Below, one piece after another: positions 33,001 through 42,108 of a DNA stretch of 64,000 nt. Below the pieces are notes generated by a model. That model worked only from the letters and a program-made list of their open reading frames with translations. It did not search any database and was not told where the DNA came from. The DNA is from Axinella damicornis. Its lineage: Eukaryota > Porifera > Demospongiae > Axinellida > Axinellidae. Location: assembly GCA_963931865.1 (NCBI GenBank), contig OZ007512.1, forward strand, positions 9,805,160 to 9,869,159, given 5' to 3'. Positions within the stretch are counted from its first letter, which is position 1, and every line of letters begins with the position of its first letter. The position numbers and the translations under genes are program-made.

Positions 33001-35022
33001 TTATATGTGTTTTTAGGCGCATCTCACTTATAGGCGCATATTTCCTTCCTGTGGAGTTATAGGCGCATGCACCTAATAACGCGCGACTACGGTACTGCAT
33101 TAACTGTTGCAGCCTGTGAATCGGGCAGGCAACTATTGTGGCAACAAAATCCAGTGTGGTAGAGCAGCTCCGCAGATGCAAGGATTTCTGGCGTTTTTGT
33201 GAAGGGGTGCTCCAGTTGGATAACGGTCCACGTATTCCCACTGGAAGGAGCTATCAGCTGCAACTACTGGTGGAACACAGAACAAGAAATGTTTCATTGC
33301 ACCATCCGGTTGCTATCTAATTAGAGGGGGCATTAATGCAGCAATCACACATGAGAGAGTTTATCCTCACGGCATTATTTATCACACGGAATTCTTGGAA
33401 AATGGCAATCTTAAGAACGCACGCATCTCTGGAAAGAGGGAGCTCCAGACTTCTACGTAGTTTGATGTAGTTGAAGGTGGTTACTTGTACACTGTACACA
33501 AAAAATTATGATTATGTAGCTGTGGAGATATGAGAGTTTGAAATTTTGGAAATTGTGATATTGCAAATCTGGTAACTTTTCTCTCCGGACCTTTCTGGAG
33601 AAACGTTGTTAGCAGACTAATCTCAATCCCAGATCATATGGCATGGGAACAACTGCATGCTGTCATTAATTATTCCGCCAAAGTTGCAGACGTTTGGCAA
33701 ACCTGTGACAGTGAAGTACGAGACATTCTCTGTGACTGTCCCATAGTAGCGGATGATTGAAGGATGACTCAGCAACCTAAGGATTTGAATCTGAAGGGAG
33801 TAGATTATAAGGTTAATAACACGTAAGTTGATCAGGCTAACTTGTACTTAGGATTTCAAGACCTCCACTCCAATTTCTTTTTTCTTTTATTGCGTGCACA
33901 GGGACACAATGCTTTGTATATGTTCATCATGTTCATTTACGACAACGGTCATGTTGATTACTATACTAATAGTACTCAGCAAGAATCCCAGACAATCTAT
34001 ACAATTTCGTCGGCCAGTTTTAAAATTTATTTGTGGTTGCCCCCCCCACGTCCAACTAACATCAATCACATGATGGATGATAACAGGCCTTCCTTGTTAT
34101 TCGCCATGCCACTCTTCTGCATCCATGTCAAAGCAAACCGAGGAACAGAAAAAATGTGGTAGGCCTGGGAACGAGGCTACCTAAAAGGACAGCAATGGCC
34201 AACCGAGTGCCAGCCAAGGGTTTTCTACAGCCAAGGCCAGAAACATGCAGCCGTGTTGTCTCAGTGCTGAAACTAACCCACCTGCCCCAGTCCAACCTTT
34301 TCTGCTGGCGAGGAGTCTATAAATTCCACCAGAAGTCACATCACAAAAAGTCTCATGACATCATATCAAGTCATTGGGCAGCAAAGGTTTACTAACAAAC
34401 TACGTACCACCATGCAAAATGCATCTAGAACTGCAATACCACAGGAGAAACCGCCAAGATACGGACTAACATACAGACATAACATTCAGAGCTTCTCCGT
34501 ATCCACACCGTCCGCACGCCATACAAGTGATTCCGTGGTGGGACCATTAGAAGTTTAGCATTCGGCTTTTTCAGCGATTCTCCTGCGTAGAGGAGTTACC
34601 AGTAGGTGTGGTCTACGCAGGAAATAACGTAATACGCAAAAGTCGAAGTGGTCCCATGACGGACTCAAACAGGATGTAGACGGTGCGATCACGGAGCAAC
34701 TTCAACGATGACGGTGCCCATCCAGTCCCGTATCTACAGCTAGTTTCTCCTCTGTACAATACCTCTGCCTGTCCTAGGAATGCACTACCTAGTGTTGACT
34801 TAACTCAATACAAGAGGCACGATTACGTAGGTGCTCTTGGTACCAAGCATGGGTAACAGAACTCCACTATCCACCTTTACTAGTCTAACAGGAAACTCAC
34901 CACTTTTTCCGGGGAATCCAGAACCTTTTTGATGGCTACATTCTTAGATTTCCATTTCCCCCTCCACACATGTCCGGAATCTCCTGCCCCCGCTCTCTCA
35001 AAAAACTCCAGATCAGCAAATT
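21007..35022 (-). CDS. MLK/ZAK-like pseudokinase domain (nine exons)
   Basis: Exons: 34901-35022, 33703-33790, 31567-31665, 27572-27628, 27148-27176, 26306-26392, 23605-23742, 22792-22863, 21007-21052. Each exon has exactly the length and phase of its counterpart in the kinase at 10,959-19,192, so the two are duplicates. Kept features: Gly loop GAGDSGHVWRG, VAIK lysine, hinge YFTVTEFAENGS, GTFAWIAPE, DVYSYGILTWEI, ARPSFEEV. Altered features: HRD is HRN (HRNLKSSN, Asn codon at 27588-27590); the alpha-C Glu position reads Val in EKVIQIL by alignment; DFG reads DLN, keeping Asp. The frame is free of stops and all splice sites are canonical, so it looks like a maintained pseudokinase, not a decayed gene. 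ATP binding may persist; phosphate transfer is doubtful. Start and upstream regions were not found. Confidence 0.88.
21585..21845. mobile_element. Partial copy of the GAAGTGGTCCCA MITE family (reversed)
   Basis: Contains reversed blocks such as TGGTGGGAACACTCCACTTT and GTGTCCACCACGGACTCGAAC that match the elements at 34,436-34,760 and 44,165-44,475. It lies in the intron before the last pseudokinase exon. Ends are not defined. Confidence 0.5.
22110..22780. other. Intronic DNA with paired CGGAGCAGTTC segments
   Basis: AAGTCGGAGCAGTTC at about 22,190 and GAACTGCTCCGACTG at about 22,465 form an inverted pair roughly 270 bp apart, suggesting an old inverted-repeat element. Nothing coding is supported. 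Confidence 0.35.
23040..23440. mobile_element. Degraded copy of the TAGCCTCG foldback family
   Basis: CTGGCCCCATCCAGCTTTTC, GTATGGAAAAGCAG and CTGGCATATTTCCTCACGTG on the left and CTTTTCCGTACTGCAAGCGA plus GAAAAGCTGGGCGGGGCCTA on the right mirror each other, as in the complete element at 59,307-59,708. It sits between pseudokinase exons seven and eight. Confidence 0.55.
23446..23560 (+). mobile_element. tRNA-derived SINE
   Basis: TGGCCAAGTGGTTAAAGC matches an RNA polymerase III A box and AGGTTTGAGTCCC a B box, about 40 bp apart, as in Ser/Leu-type tRNAs. The segment continues with a tRNA-unrelated tail (GAAGGGTTTTTCACCAGGTTT). Related copies are at 40,168-40,740 and, reversed, around 50,090-50,550. 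A long-armed tRNA gene is less likely because the downstream tail is shared. Confidence 0.6.
23800..26305. other. Long intron within the pseudokinase gene
   Basis: No kinase exon is missing here, since exons at 26306-26392 and 23605-23742 join in phase. A minus-strand frame at 24,186-24,371 (GRGHLSRDFQAFAVDMAAN) looks somewhat protein-like but lacks supporting splice partners. Two copies of ATTGTGAACGTATTAAT occur at about 25,270-25,320. Confidence 0.5.
26968..27125. mobile_element. 158-bp foldback MITE
   Basis: CCAGTTTGCAGTGCATTACG at the left and its reverse complement at the right continue inward through GGCAATCTAGTTA, giving arms of about 60 bp. TA flanks both sides (26966-26967, 27126-27127). 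It ends about 20 bp from the pseudokinase exon at 27148-27176. Confidence 0.85.
27846..30565. repeat. Four-copy tandem repeat, period 666 then 691 bp
   Basis: The same point in the repeat falls at 27961, 28627, 29318 and 30009. Copies two and three are almost identical; copies one and four share a different variant (for example GATGCATTGTAATGATGTTA and TATGGAGTTCACTTCCCAGT). The order is A-B-B-A. A short further fragment (TTCCGCCTTGTAGCTGTACA) lies at about 31,200. In the A copies the minus strand holds a protein-like frame of about 65 residues (including LLTTTHLFELGHAVHNLLGS), broken in the B copies. The array lies inside the intron that splits the pseudokinase between hinge and catalytic loop. 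Confidence 0.9.
31133..31158. other. Short perfect hairpin
   Basis: TGTCTCGGCAC, a TTCG loop and GTGCCGAGACA form an 11-bp stem with a stable-type tetraloop. TGTCTCGGCACG also occurs at about 30,587. Function unknown. Confidence 0.5.
31785..31960. mobile_element. Half copy of the TAGCCTCG foldback family
   Basis: Blocks CCCAGCTTTTCGTCACTTGC, GTGGGAGACAGCCTGGTATC, CTCACATGAGTGACGTCAAG and GAACAGCAAGAACAG match the left half of the complete element at 59,307-59,708. A matching right half lies at about 32,480-32,690, with about 500 bp of other DNA between, so the element may have been split by an insertion. Confidence 0.55.
32480..32690. mobile_element. Right half of a TAGCCTCG-family element
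   Basis: GGGGGGTGACTGTCATACAC, CACCAAGCGTAGAATGTGT, CATGCTCACATGAGAGAAAG and AAAAGCTGGGCAGAGCCTGG, ending GGGAACAAGGCTAG, match the right half of the 59,307-59,708 element. It probably belongs with the half at 31,785-31,960. Confidence 0.5.
32814..33092. mobile_element. MITE with CCGTAGTCGCGCGTTATTAG ends
   Basis: The 279-bp element has inverted ends CCGTAGTCGCGCGTTATTAG and its near-perfect complement, with TA on each side (32812-32813, 33093-33094). Internal TAGGCGCATCTCACTTATAG blocks repeat near both ends. A diverged copy is at 10,691-10,940. TA duplication points to a Tc1/mariner-type source. Confidence 0.8.
34436..34760. mobile_element. MITE of the GAAGTGGTCCCA family
   Basis: ACAGGAGAAA at the left and TTTCTCCTCTGT at the right are inverted ends. 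Internal mirrored blocks include GTGGTGGGACCATTAGAAGT and AAGTCGAAGTGGTCCCATGA. Related copies: 44,165-44,475, a truncated one at 39,235-39,448 and a reversed one at 21,585-21,845. It lies in the first intron of the pseudokinase domain. Confidence 0.65.
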
Positions 35023-35039
35023 CTGAGGCAGAAAATAAT

Positions 35040-35678
35040 ATTTCCATCAACACTAACTCCCCAACACTGACAGTGCGTTGATCAAAAGGAATCAGGCTTC
35101 CTATACTACGTAGGAATAATCATATCCGCATCTTGCCTCACGCGCATGCTACATGCATACGTGTAAACCGACCATGTGCTTGTGAGTACATACGTAGCTC
35201 GCATCACACTGCCGTCCCCACAGTGCTGTTGCATGCAGCTGTTGCCGCTCTAGTTCTCAAGGCGCTGCCATGTCATCAGCACTCCCGCTGCTCCCGCCGT
35301 GCCGCCACGCAGCCACCGCCACCTTCTCTGTACTCAACAGATGATTCGTACATCAGCAAACACAAATGGCGCAGGCAGTGTCAGCGCAAGAAACTTTGAT
35401 CCTAGTGCAGGCGAAATGGATGGTAGGTGCTAAGTAGCGGACGGTGGTTTCAAGGATTTCCCCTTATACCATAGATCTAGCTAGTTGTGAGTTTGATAGT
35501 ACTAGGAGCCGATGTCGATTTACGCTTACTGCAAGGCTCCACATGCAGGCTAAGCTCTGTAGCAAGATTTAAGCACAGCTTGCTTGTATGTATCCTAGCC
35601 TCTGGCTATATGCGAGACTATTGTGGAGTTGTGTGTATGTAAACGGATGTCAACTGTGCTCCCTGTTCGACTCCAAAT
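35040..35678. other. Intron upstream of the first pseudokinase exon
   Basis: No exon supported. The span 35,130-35,400 is richer in GC and has an open plus-strand frame, but it is cysteine- and histidine-rich without splice context. Confidence 0.4.
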
Positions 35679-35961
35679 GTAGTTGCTCGAGCTCTTAGGA
35701 CTACATTCAGTGGACCTTATAGCACCCAGAACCAGATCCAAATTGATACTACGCAATTAGCCACGCTGCAATACAATAATGTGTAGCCAGCAGGCAAGTG
35801 AGGTCATTGCTCCTTAACAGGATAGTGAGGAGCTCCAGCTAAGTAACTCATTGCACAACCCGGTACGCTGATTCGGCTCCCAAGTTTCCTCAGGTCGTAA
35901 GGTCCAGCAAATATACATATACATGTAGGGTCCCTGTAACTGTATTAGAAGTAAGCCTTAC

Positions 35962-36027
35962 TGATTCTGGCTGACGAGCAGGATAATTCTTGCTGCAGTG
36001 AGGATGGTTCATCTTGTGCTGCCGTAT
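35962..36027 (-). CDS. Mini-exon upstream of the pseudokinase (left copy)
   Basis: A 66-nt phase 1-1 exon-like unit with acceptor TTTTACAG and donor GTAAGGC codes DTAAQDEPSSLQQELSCSSA then RI. It is the duplicate of 37734-37805, which is 72 nt; the 6-nt difference keeps the frame. Its end fits the phase of the first pseudokinase exon (35022). It would code part of an acidic, Ser/Gln-rich N-terminal linker. It could instead be the tail of a third, unseen kinase to the right. Confidence 0.5.
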
Positions 36028-36574
36028 CTGTAAAATAATACACAACATGCCAATTATATCAAAAATTCAGCAGCTAAGCGGTGTCTCTAATAGCTTGGAC
36101 TGGATTCTTAATTGGAATGTGGGACCGGATCAACTAGAAAGTGTGACTGGAACTTGGGACTGGAACGATATCTGGCCTTAAAGTTGCATAATTAATGAGC
36201 TATGACAATGAGCTGATTCAAAGTCAAAGATGATAGGGGAATATTCCTTCTGTTATCTATGCTTTAACAAAATAATGCTCGAGTTTGATTTTTGTCCCAA
36301 ATAAATGATCTCCTAGGAGCTAAGAAGGCAAAGTATTCTGATTAGAGCCCAATTGAAAGCTTGGCAAAGGTACGTCCCAGCAACTGCACATGTCACCATG
36401 CAATGAAAAACAGTGGATACAGTTGGTTGCTCAAAGCTAGCTTCATGCCCACTTGGAGTCCGACATAGCCACTCATTAAATATACACATGACCTTTGACC
36501 TGTACAAACTTGAGGAAAGATACTTCAACAGGCTATGGAGCAAATTTAGTAAAGTAACCAAGCGAATAAGTATA

Positions 36575-36911
36575 GGATCTACTACGTTGACGCGGAGGTT
36601 ACGCGATTTATCCTCCGCGGGAAAGTTTGGCCGAGGCGAAGCCGAGGCTAAACTTTCCCAAGGACGATAAACCGCATAACCTCCGAGTCGACGTAGTAGA
36701 TCCGGCTTCTACCACAGACATAACCTCAGTTAAGTTAGTAGCTGGATCCGGCTGCTAGACAGCTACAACTCTCTGATTCTCAGCACAGCGTGGCGATCCT
36801 TTGATATGTACCGCGGGGGATAAATCACATAACCTCCGCTATGACGTCATAGCGGAGGTTATGCGATTTATCCTCCGCGGTACATCAAAGGAACGCCCAC
36901 GCACTGTGGTA
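36575..36911. mobile_element. Paired palindromic insertion
   Basis: The right segmental copy lacks this block, so it is an insertion. Flanks read GAATAAGTA before and AAGTAATCTTAGC after, against GAATAAGTAATCTTAGC in the empty copy, so AAGTA is the target duplication. It holds two palindromes: GATCTACTACGT with ACGTAGTAGATC (36579-36704), and CTTCTACCACAG with CTGTGGTAGAAG (about 36705-36916). Both have long inner arms around GGAGGTTATGCGATTTATCC. Confidence 0.75.
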
Positions 36912-37340
36912 GAAGTAATCTTAGCTTCTGTCCTACCATGAACGAAGCATTTTATGGCAGTTTAGCCAGTTCCCATTCCAGTCTCATGTTCCAGTCACAC
37001 GTTCCAGTGGAAAATCAATATTAGAAAGCAGAATGACATGAATAATTTGGTATATTATTAGCTAGCAGGTTACTTTCCTGTGATCATATTACATGTAGTA
37101 GGTAGTCATAACAAATTGGAAATTCTTTTTCATGAGCAGTACCATCAGTCACCTGATACCTTTCCTTCTGGAATACCATACCTGGCCATTCCCAGATGGA
37201 GAAAGGCCATACGTGGCCTCACAAGAAAAACTCAACAGTGCAAGGTCATCCACAGGCACATGAATGTGATATTGTGGCAGGGTAATGGCATTCCTCAACA
37301 CTACAGCTATTTTACTGCACAGGAAAAACTATCCGTAGAT

Positions 37341-37384
37341 AGTGACTGGTGACTGGTGACTGGTGACTGGTGACTGGTGACTGG
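37341..37384. repeat. 8-bp microsatellite GTGACTGG
   Basis: Five tandem copies. The right segmental copy has a single GGTGACTGGGCAGG at about 39,200, so the array expanded in one copy. Confidence 0.85.
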
Positions 37385-37733
37385 GCAGGCACCTTAAAAC
37401 TCTTTAGGGTCCAAATTCTTTCTCTAGGTCATTTTCAGTCTATGTAGCTGCTCGAGCTCTTAGGACTACATTCAGTGGACCTTAAAGCACCCGGAACCAG
37501 ATCCAAATTGATACTACGCAATTAGCCACGCTGCAATACTATGTCGTGATGTGTAGCCAGCAGGCGTGTGAGGTCATTGCTCCTTAACAGGATAGTGAGG
37601 AGCTCCAGCTAAGTAACTCGTTGCACAACCCGGTATGCTGATTCGGCTCCCAAGTTCCCTCAGGTCTTAAGGTCCACTGAATATATATATATACATGTAG
37701 GGTCCCTGTAACTGTATTAGAAGTAAGCCTTAC

Positions 37734-37805
37734 CGATTATGGCTGACGAACAGGGTAATTCTTGCTGTGGTGAGGATGGTTCAACTTGAGCTAGCGCTGT
37801 CGTAC
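37734..37805 (-). CDS. Mini-exon upstream of the pseudokinase (right copy)
   Basis: A 72-nt phase 1-1 exon-like unit coding TTALAQVEPSSPQQELPCSS then AII, between acceptor TTTTACAG-like (TATTTTACAG in reverse context) and donor GTAAGGC. Spliced to 35962-36027 it would read in frame. Two copies with frame-preserving length difference favour a coding role, but no transcript evidence exists. Confidence 0.5.
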
Positions 37806-38626
37806 CTGTAAAATAATATACAACATGCCAATTGTATCACACATATAATCTGATCAACAAATAAAATTCAGTAGCTAAGCGGTGTCTCTAATAGCTGGAC
37901 TGGATTTTTCACTGGAATGTGGGATGGATCAACTAGAATGTGCGACTGGAACATGGGATTGGAATGCGATCTGGCCTTGTTCAGGGTCAAAGGTCGCATA
38001 ATTAATGAGCTTCGACAATGAGCTGATTCATAGTCAAAGATGATAGGGGAATATTCCTTCTGTTATCTATGCTTTAACAAATGCTCGAGTTAGATTATTG
38101 ACCATCTCCTAGGAGCTAAGCAGGTGAAGCATTCTGATTAGAGCCCAATTGAAAGCTTGGCAAAGCAACAACTGCACATGTCCTCATGCAATGGAAAACA
38201 GTGGATACAGTTGGTTGCTCAAAGCTTGCTTCATGCCCACTTGGAGTCCGACAGCCACTCATTAAATATACACATGACCTTTAAACTTGAGGAAAGATAC
38301 TTCAACAGGCTATGGAGCAAATTAACTCTGTGAATAAGTAATCTTAGCTTCTTTTCCTACCCTGAACAAAACACTTTATGGCACTTTAGCCGGTTCCCAT
38401 TCCAGTCCCATGTTCCAGTCACACGTTCCAGTGGAAAATCCAGTCCAGCGACACCAATGTTACAAAGCAGAATGACATGAATACTTTGGTATTATCTACC
38501 TGTGATCATATTACATGTAGTAGTAGTCATAACAAATTGGAAATTCTTTTTCATGAGCAGTACCATCAGTCACCTGATACCTTTCCTCTTAGGAAGTTAG
38601 GAATGGCATACCTGGCTGCCATACAC

Positions 38627-39065
38627 CAGGGGGGGTAGGACAAGATCACGTGCACTGTCATTTTGTATGACGTAATGCAAAGTCGTTCTACTGCTTTTCT
38701 CCGTGGAAGAAGGCTGCATTGCGCTTTCAAAGCATCCTGAAGAGTAACCTCCATGCAAAGACTGTGACCGAACTGGGTATAAGCCACTACACGCTACTAC
38801 GTGCCTGTACTGAGCAGTTATGTAAGTGACCATGCAGACTCACCGAGAATATCAGCGAATGCAGACTTGTCGACCGCACTCAAGTGTTTAGCATCAGGTA
38901 GGAAGTCAATAAAGCGATCGAACCCCATCGAACCCCAGCGATAAGTCAGCGCTAGAGCTGTTACTAGTCTGCTAGTTCCGCATACTTCTTGTATATTATT
39001 GTGCACTATCCCTATGGAATTTTAATTGTACCACGTGCGCACAGACCTTGTCCCACCCCCCCTTG
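38627..39065. mobile_element. Non-autonomous hAT-like transposon
   Basis: The ends are CAGGGGGGGTAGGACAAG and, reversed, CAAGGGGGGGTGGGACAAG. An 8-bp duplication CCATACAC lies on each side (38619-38626 and 39066-39073). The CAGGG start and 8-bp duplication are hallmarks of the hAT superfamily. The 439-bp element is absent from the left segmental copy. It carries a minus-strand frame of about 55 codons (SMGFDRFIDFLPDAKHLSAV) that ends at a GGTGAGT donor-like site, possibly a captured host exon. Confidence 0.85.
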
Positions 39066-39234
39066 CCATACACAGCCTCACAAGAAAACTCAACAGTGCA
39101 AGGTCATTTGCCTTTATCCACAGGCACATGAATGTGATATTGTGGCAGGATAATGGCATTCCTCAACACTACAGCTAATTTACTGCACAGGAAAAACTGG
39201 TGACTGGGCAGGAACAGTAACTGTCAAATCTACT

Positions 39235-39448
39235 CCAGGTCCACACCAGTCCACACAGGTGGGAACACTTGAAGTTTCATATTCGGCTTGTTTGGCGATT
39301 CTGCTGCTTAGAGAAGTGCTCGTAGGTGTGGTCTATGCTGGAAATAATATAACACTCAAAAGTTGAAGTGTTCCCACCACGGACTCCAATGGGTGTGCGG
39401 ACAGTGCGATCACGGAGCAATTTTGACAATGATGGTGCCCATTTACTC
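39235..39448. mobile_element. Truncated MITE of the GAAGTGGTCCCA family
   Basis: GTGGGAACACTTGAAGTTTC, GTAGGTGTGGTCTATGC and GATCACGGAGCAATTTTGAC match the 34,436-34,760 element; the match stops at GGTGCCCATTTACTC, where a hAT-like MITE is inserted. Confidence 0.65.
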
Positions 39449-39753
39449 TAGGGTTGGGCGATACTTTAAATTATACCTTGTGATTATTGCCTGAGGCCAT
39501 CTTGCGATTATTGCCAGTATTGCTTGTCTTTACTGGTTGTCATTAATCTTCAAACAGAGGTGTACAAATGACCTCAATTTCAGATCCTTATCTCATTAAC
39601 ATGTTGTTGTTAGTGTAAGGATATTGCGAGGCATTGCGATATTTGCAATTGCGGTATATTGCGATTGCAATAGTATTGGCATTCTAAAAACCATGCAATA
39701 CATTCATTGCAGCAGTACATTATTGCAGCATTGCAATTATTGCCCCAACCCTA
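39449..39753. mobile_element. hAT-like MITE
   Basis: The ends are TAGGGTTGGGCGATA and, reversed, TAGGGTTGGGGCAATA. Flanks ATTTACTC (39441-39448) and ATTTACTT (39754-39761) differ at one base, fitting an 8-bp duplication. The interior is rich in ATTGCGAT/TATTGC repeats. Confidence 0.8.
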
Positions 39754-40167
39754 ATTTACTTGCATACCCTTTTCTGTGAAGTGTACAGGAATCCCAGGTG
39801 CATTAAGGGTTAAACTGGGGGTGTTAGTCTGCATGTTATAGTGGTTGCCATGGAGACCTGGTGTAGGTTTTCATGGAGACATGAGCTGTGTACCCCACCG
39901 CCTACGTCACCTATTCCACAGTATTATCTGTCAGATATGCACATGCAGGATGAACTCAACAGAAACTACAAATTCATCTTCATCACCGCCTCGACATCAT
40001 GACACGAAATCAACCTACAGCCGAGCCTGGCAAAGGAATGTGCCTTATGGTTGGGTTGACAGTCAAGGTTCGGCCATGCTCTGAAGCCAAAACACACCAG
40101 CACGCATACTACTATATACCAGTCCCAGCCTAAATGCACATAGCTATATGGACAAATAAAGAAAGGG

Positions 40168-40740
40168 GTGACTGTGGTCAAGCGGTCAAAACACTAGTAC
40201 TTAGCTGTGATGTGCGAGACCTGGTCTCGGAACTAGAACCTTTGCACGGGGAGCCACAAAGGGTCTGGGCATGATCCTACATGCCAGGACAACTCAAATG
40301 TAGGCACATGCCCAAGGGTCCGGTTCCGAGACTATGTGAGATAGTGCTGGGCGATATTGAAATTTTTCATATCGATTATTGTGAACTTGATATATCGATC
40401 TATTGGGTAGTGGGTTGGATTAGTATCCAGTAGCATACGGCTCACACAACTGTACATGCATTTTCACATACATGTAACAATTGACCAAAACTGGAACAGC
40501 GCATGTGAAAGATATGTCAACAACTGCCATATGGATTCGATATCGGTTTAAAACGATATATCGATATTAAGTAAGCCGTATTGATATTGATATTGGGTAC
40601 ATAGATGGACGATATAATTATTGCAAAATCGATTATTGTCCCAGCTCTAATGTGAGACCCAGGTTTAAGTCCCTCCGCTGCAACCTAAGAAGGGGCTTTC
40701 TCCAGGTACTCTGTTTCCATCTTGGAGAAGGATTCAAAGA
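40168..40740 (+). mobile_element. tRNA-derived SINE split by nested insertions
   Basis: The left part has an A-box-like TGGTCAAGCGGTCAAAAC at about 40,175; the right part resumes at 40,650 with GAGACCCAGGTTTAAGTCCC (B box) and AAGAAGGGGCTTTCTCCAGG, matching the SINE at 23,446-23,560. Between them are a foldback segment, TGGTCTCGGAAC to GTTCCGAGAC (about 40,222-40,333), and a hAT-like MITE (40,342-40,649). Confidence 0.6.
40342..40649. mobile_element. hAT-like MITE with perfect 8-bp target duplication
   Basis: The ends are TAGTGCTGGGCGATA and, reversed, TAGAGCTGGGACAATA. ATGTGAGA is present on both sides (40334-40341 and 40650-40657). The interior is rich in ATATCGAT. Same family type as 39,449-39,753. 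Confidence 0.85.
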
Positions 40741-42108
40741 AGGATGAAATTGCTTTCTGCCTTCTCCTTCTAATGAAAAACTTGTTCTCTGACCACAATA
40801 TTCAATGGAGAGTGTTATGAAATTAGCTTTGGCGGCAATATTATTAGCAGCTGGGGCCGCTACATGCATGTAGTACCTTCGGTATTCTCCGCCATACTTT
40901 AGATTGCAGGAATTGAATCAGAAGTTAGTTGTCACGTCCAGGAGGTTCCCTCATCACACTACAGCGGCGACGAGCACACACATGCTGCAGCCGAAGTTCG
41001 TCATACAGTGTATTCGGAATCAGAATTGGAACGGATCTGATTGAGATCGGATTGCAGACCAGTACGTATAGTCTCGTTCCCAGGCTCGAGTCTGTCTCGG
41101 ACCCCGGGTGGATCCAGGGCCCGATGTCATCCATGCAAGATACTAGTCTCGGGAACTGGACCGTATCAACATGTAAGGTATAACTTAATTGAATTGGCTC
41201 TCACAATGACTAGCAACAAGACAGTTGTTGCAAATCCTGCAACAAGTGGTCAGATTCCTAGCTGAGACTACTGTAGTTAACATTGCACGCACTTCTGGCA
41301 GTGACCATTTATTGGCGGCATTGTTAAAAAAAATTTCACCAGACTCACTAACTATAACCACATTCAGAGTCTATTATTGTTTAATGCACAATAGCTACAT
41401 GTAAGTCTCTAGCTACTGCAGCTGACCTAGCTACTCTTTTTGTCCTCTGTGCTCCGTGGCCATTCATAATGAGTAGACATGCAAACATCTTTATCCTCGA
41501 TCAGAGCTATATAGACACTAATGAAAGCTTTGTGATCCAGATCCACAATGACAATACAAGCCATGCAGGCCCTGAGATCCTTGGAACAAAAAACAAGTGG
41601 TTAAAATGTGCAGGGATAGAATGAGTCTAATCCTGCGACCCCTATTGCACAACTTCAATTATAAGGGTGCAATCTCTGAGCATGAGTATGTAGCTACGGG
41701 GCTGTGCAAAAGAAAGAACTGTTGACATGGTTTCGTGGGACACTGGTATATGTCCCTTGTGACAACCATGCAGTTGTCAACAAGCATGCTAGTTACATTA
41801 CCCCCAAGGTGGTCTTCATTTATATTGACTTGCATAGTAAAGTATACCCCAAGATGGCAGCATAATGTATACGCCGGATGTTGCAATTCTTGTACATGTG
41901 GCAATGAATTCCTTGATTAAAGGAGTTATTGGCCAAAGTAAAGTTCTCGTAACCATGTACATCTGTAATCATAACTTGCATCTCAGATTGAGAAAGCAAA
42001 ACTACTGGCATCTAATGAGCAATTGATCAGCTGCAGGCAAGTTTTGACTATTGACAATAATTAGCTACTTACATAGTCCACATTATGTAGATGCACAGCT
42101 GTTTAGCT
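40741..42108. other. Intergenic DNA without supported genes
   Basis: Overlapping short frames on both strands at 40,925-41,265 have no splice context. I see no convincing exon, RNA gene or intact element. Confidence 0.5.

Larger units (their letters stand above)
35679..37443. repeat. Segmental duplication, left copy
   Basis: Begins TGTAGTTGCTCGAGCTCTTA and matches the right copy (37,444 onward) along most of its length. Unique to this copy is an insertion at about 36,575-36,911. It contains one mini-exon (35962-36027) and ends at a GTGACTGG microsatellite. Confidence 0.9.
37444..39210. repeat. Segmental duplication, right copy
   Basis: Begins TGTAGCTGCTCGAGCTCTTA directly after the left copy. 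It lacks the palindromic insertion but carries a hAT-like element (38,627-39,065). Both copies contain a pair of inverted segments made of the ACTGGAACGTG motif. Confidence 0.9.
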
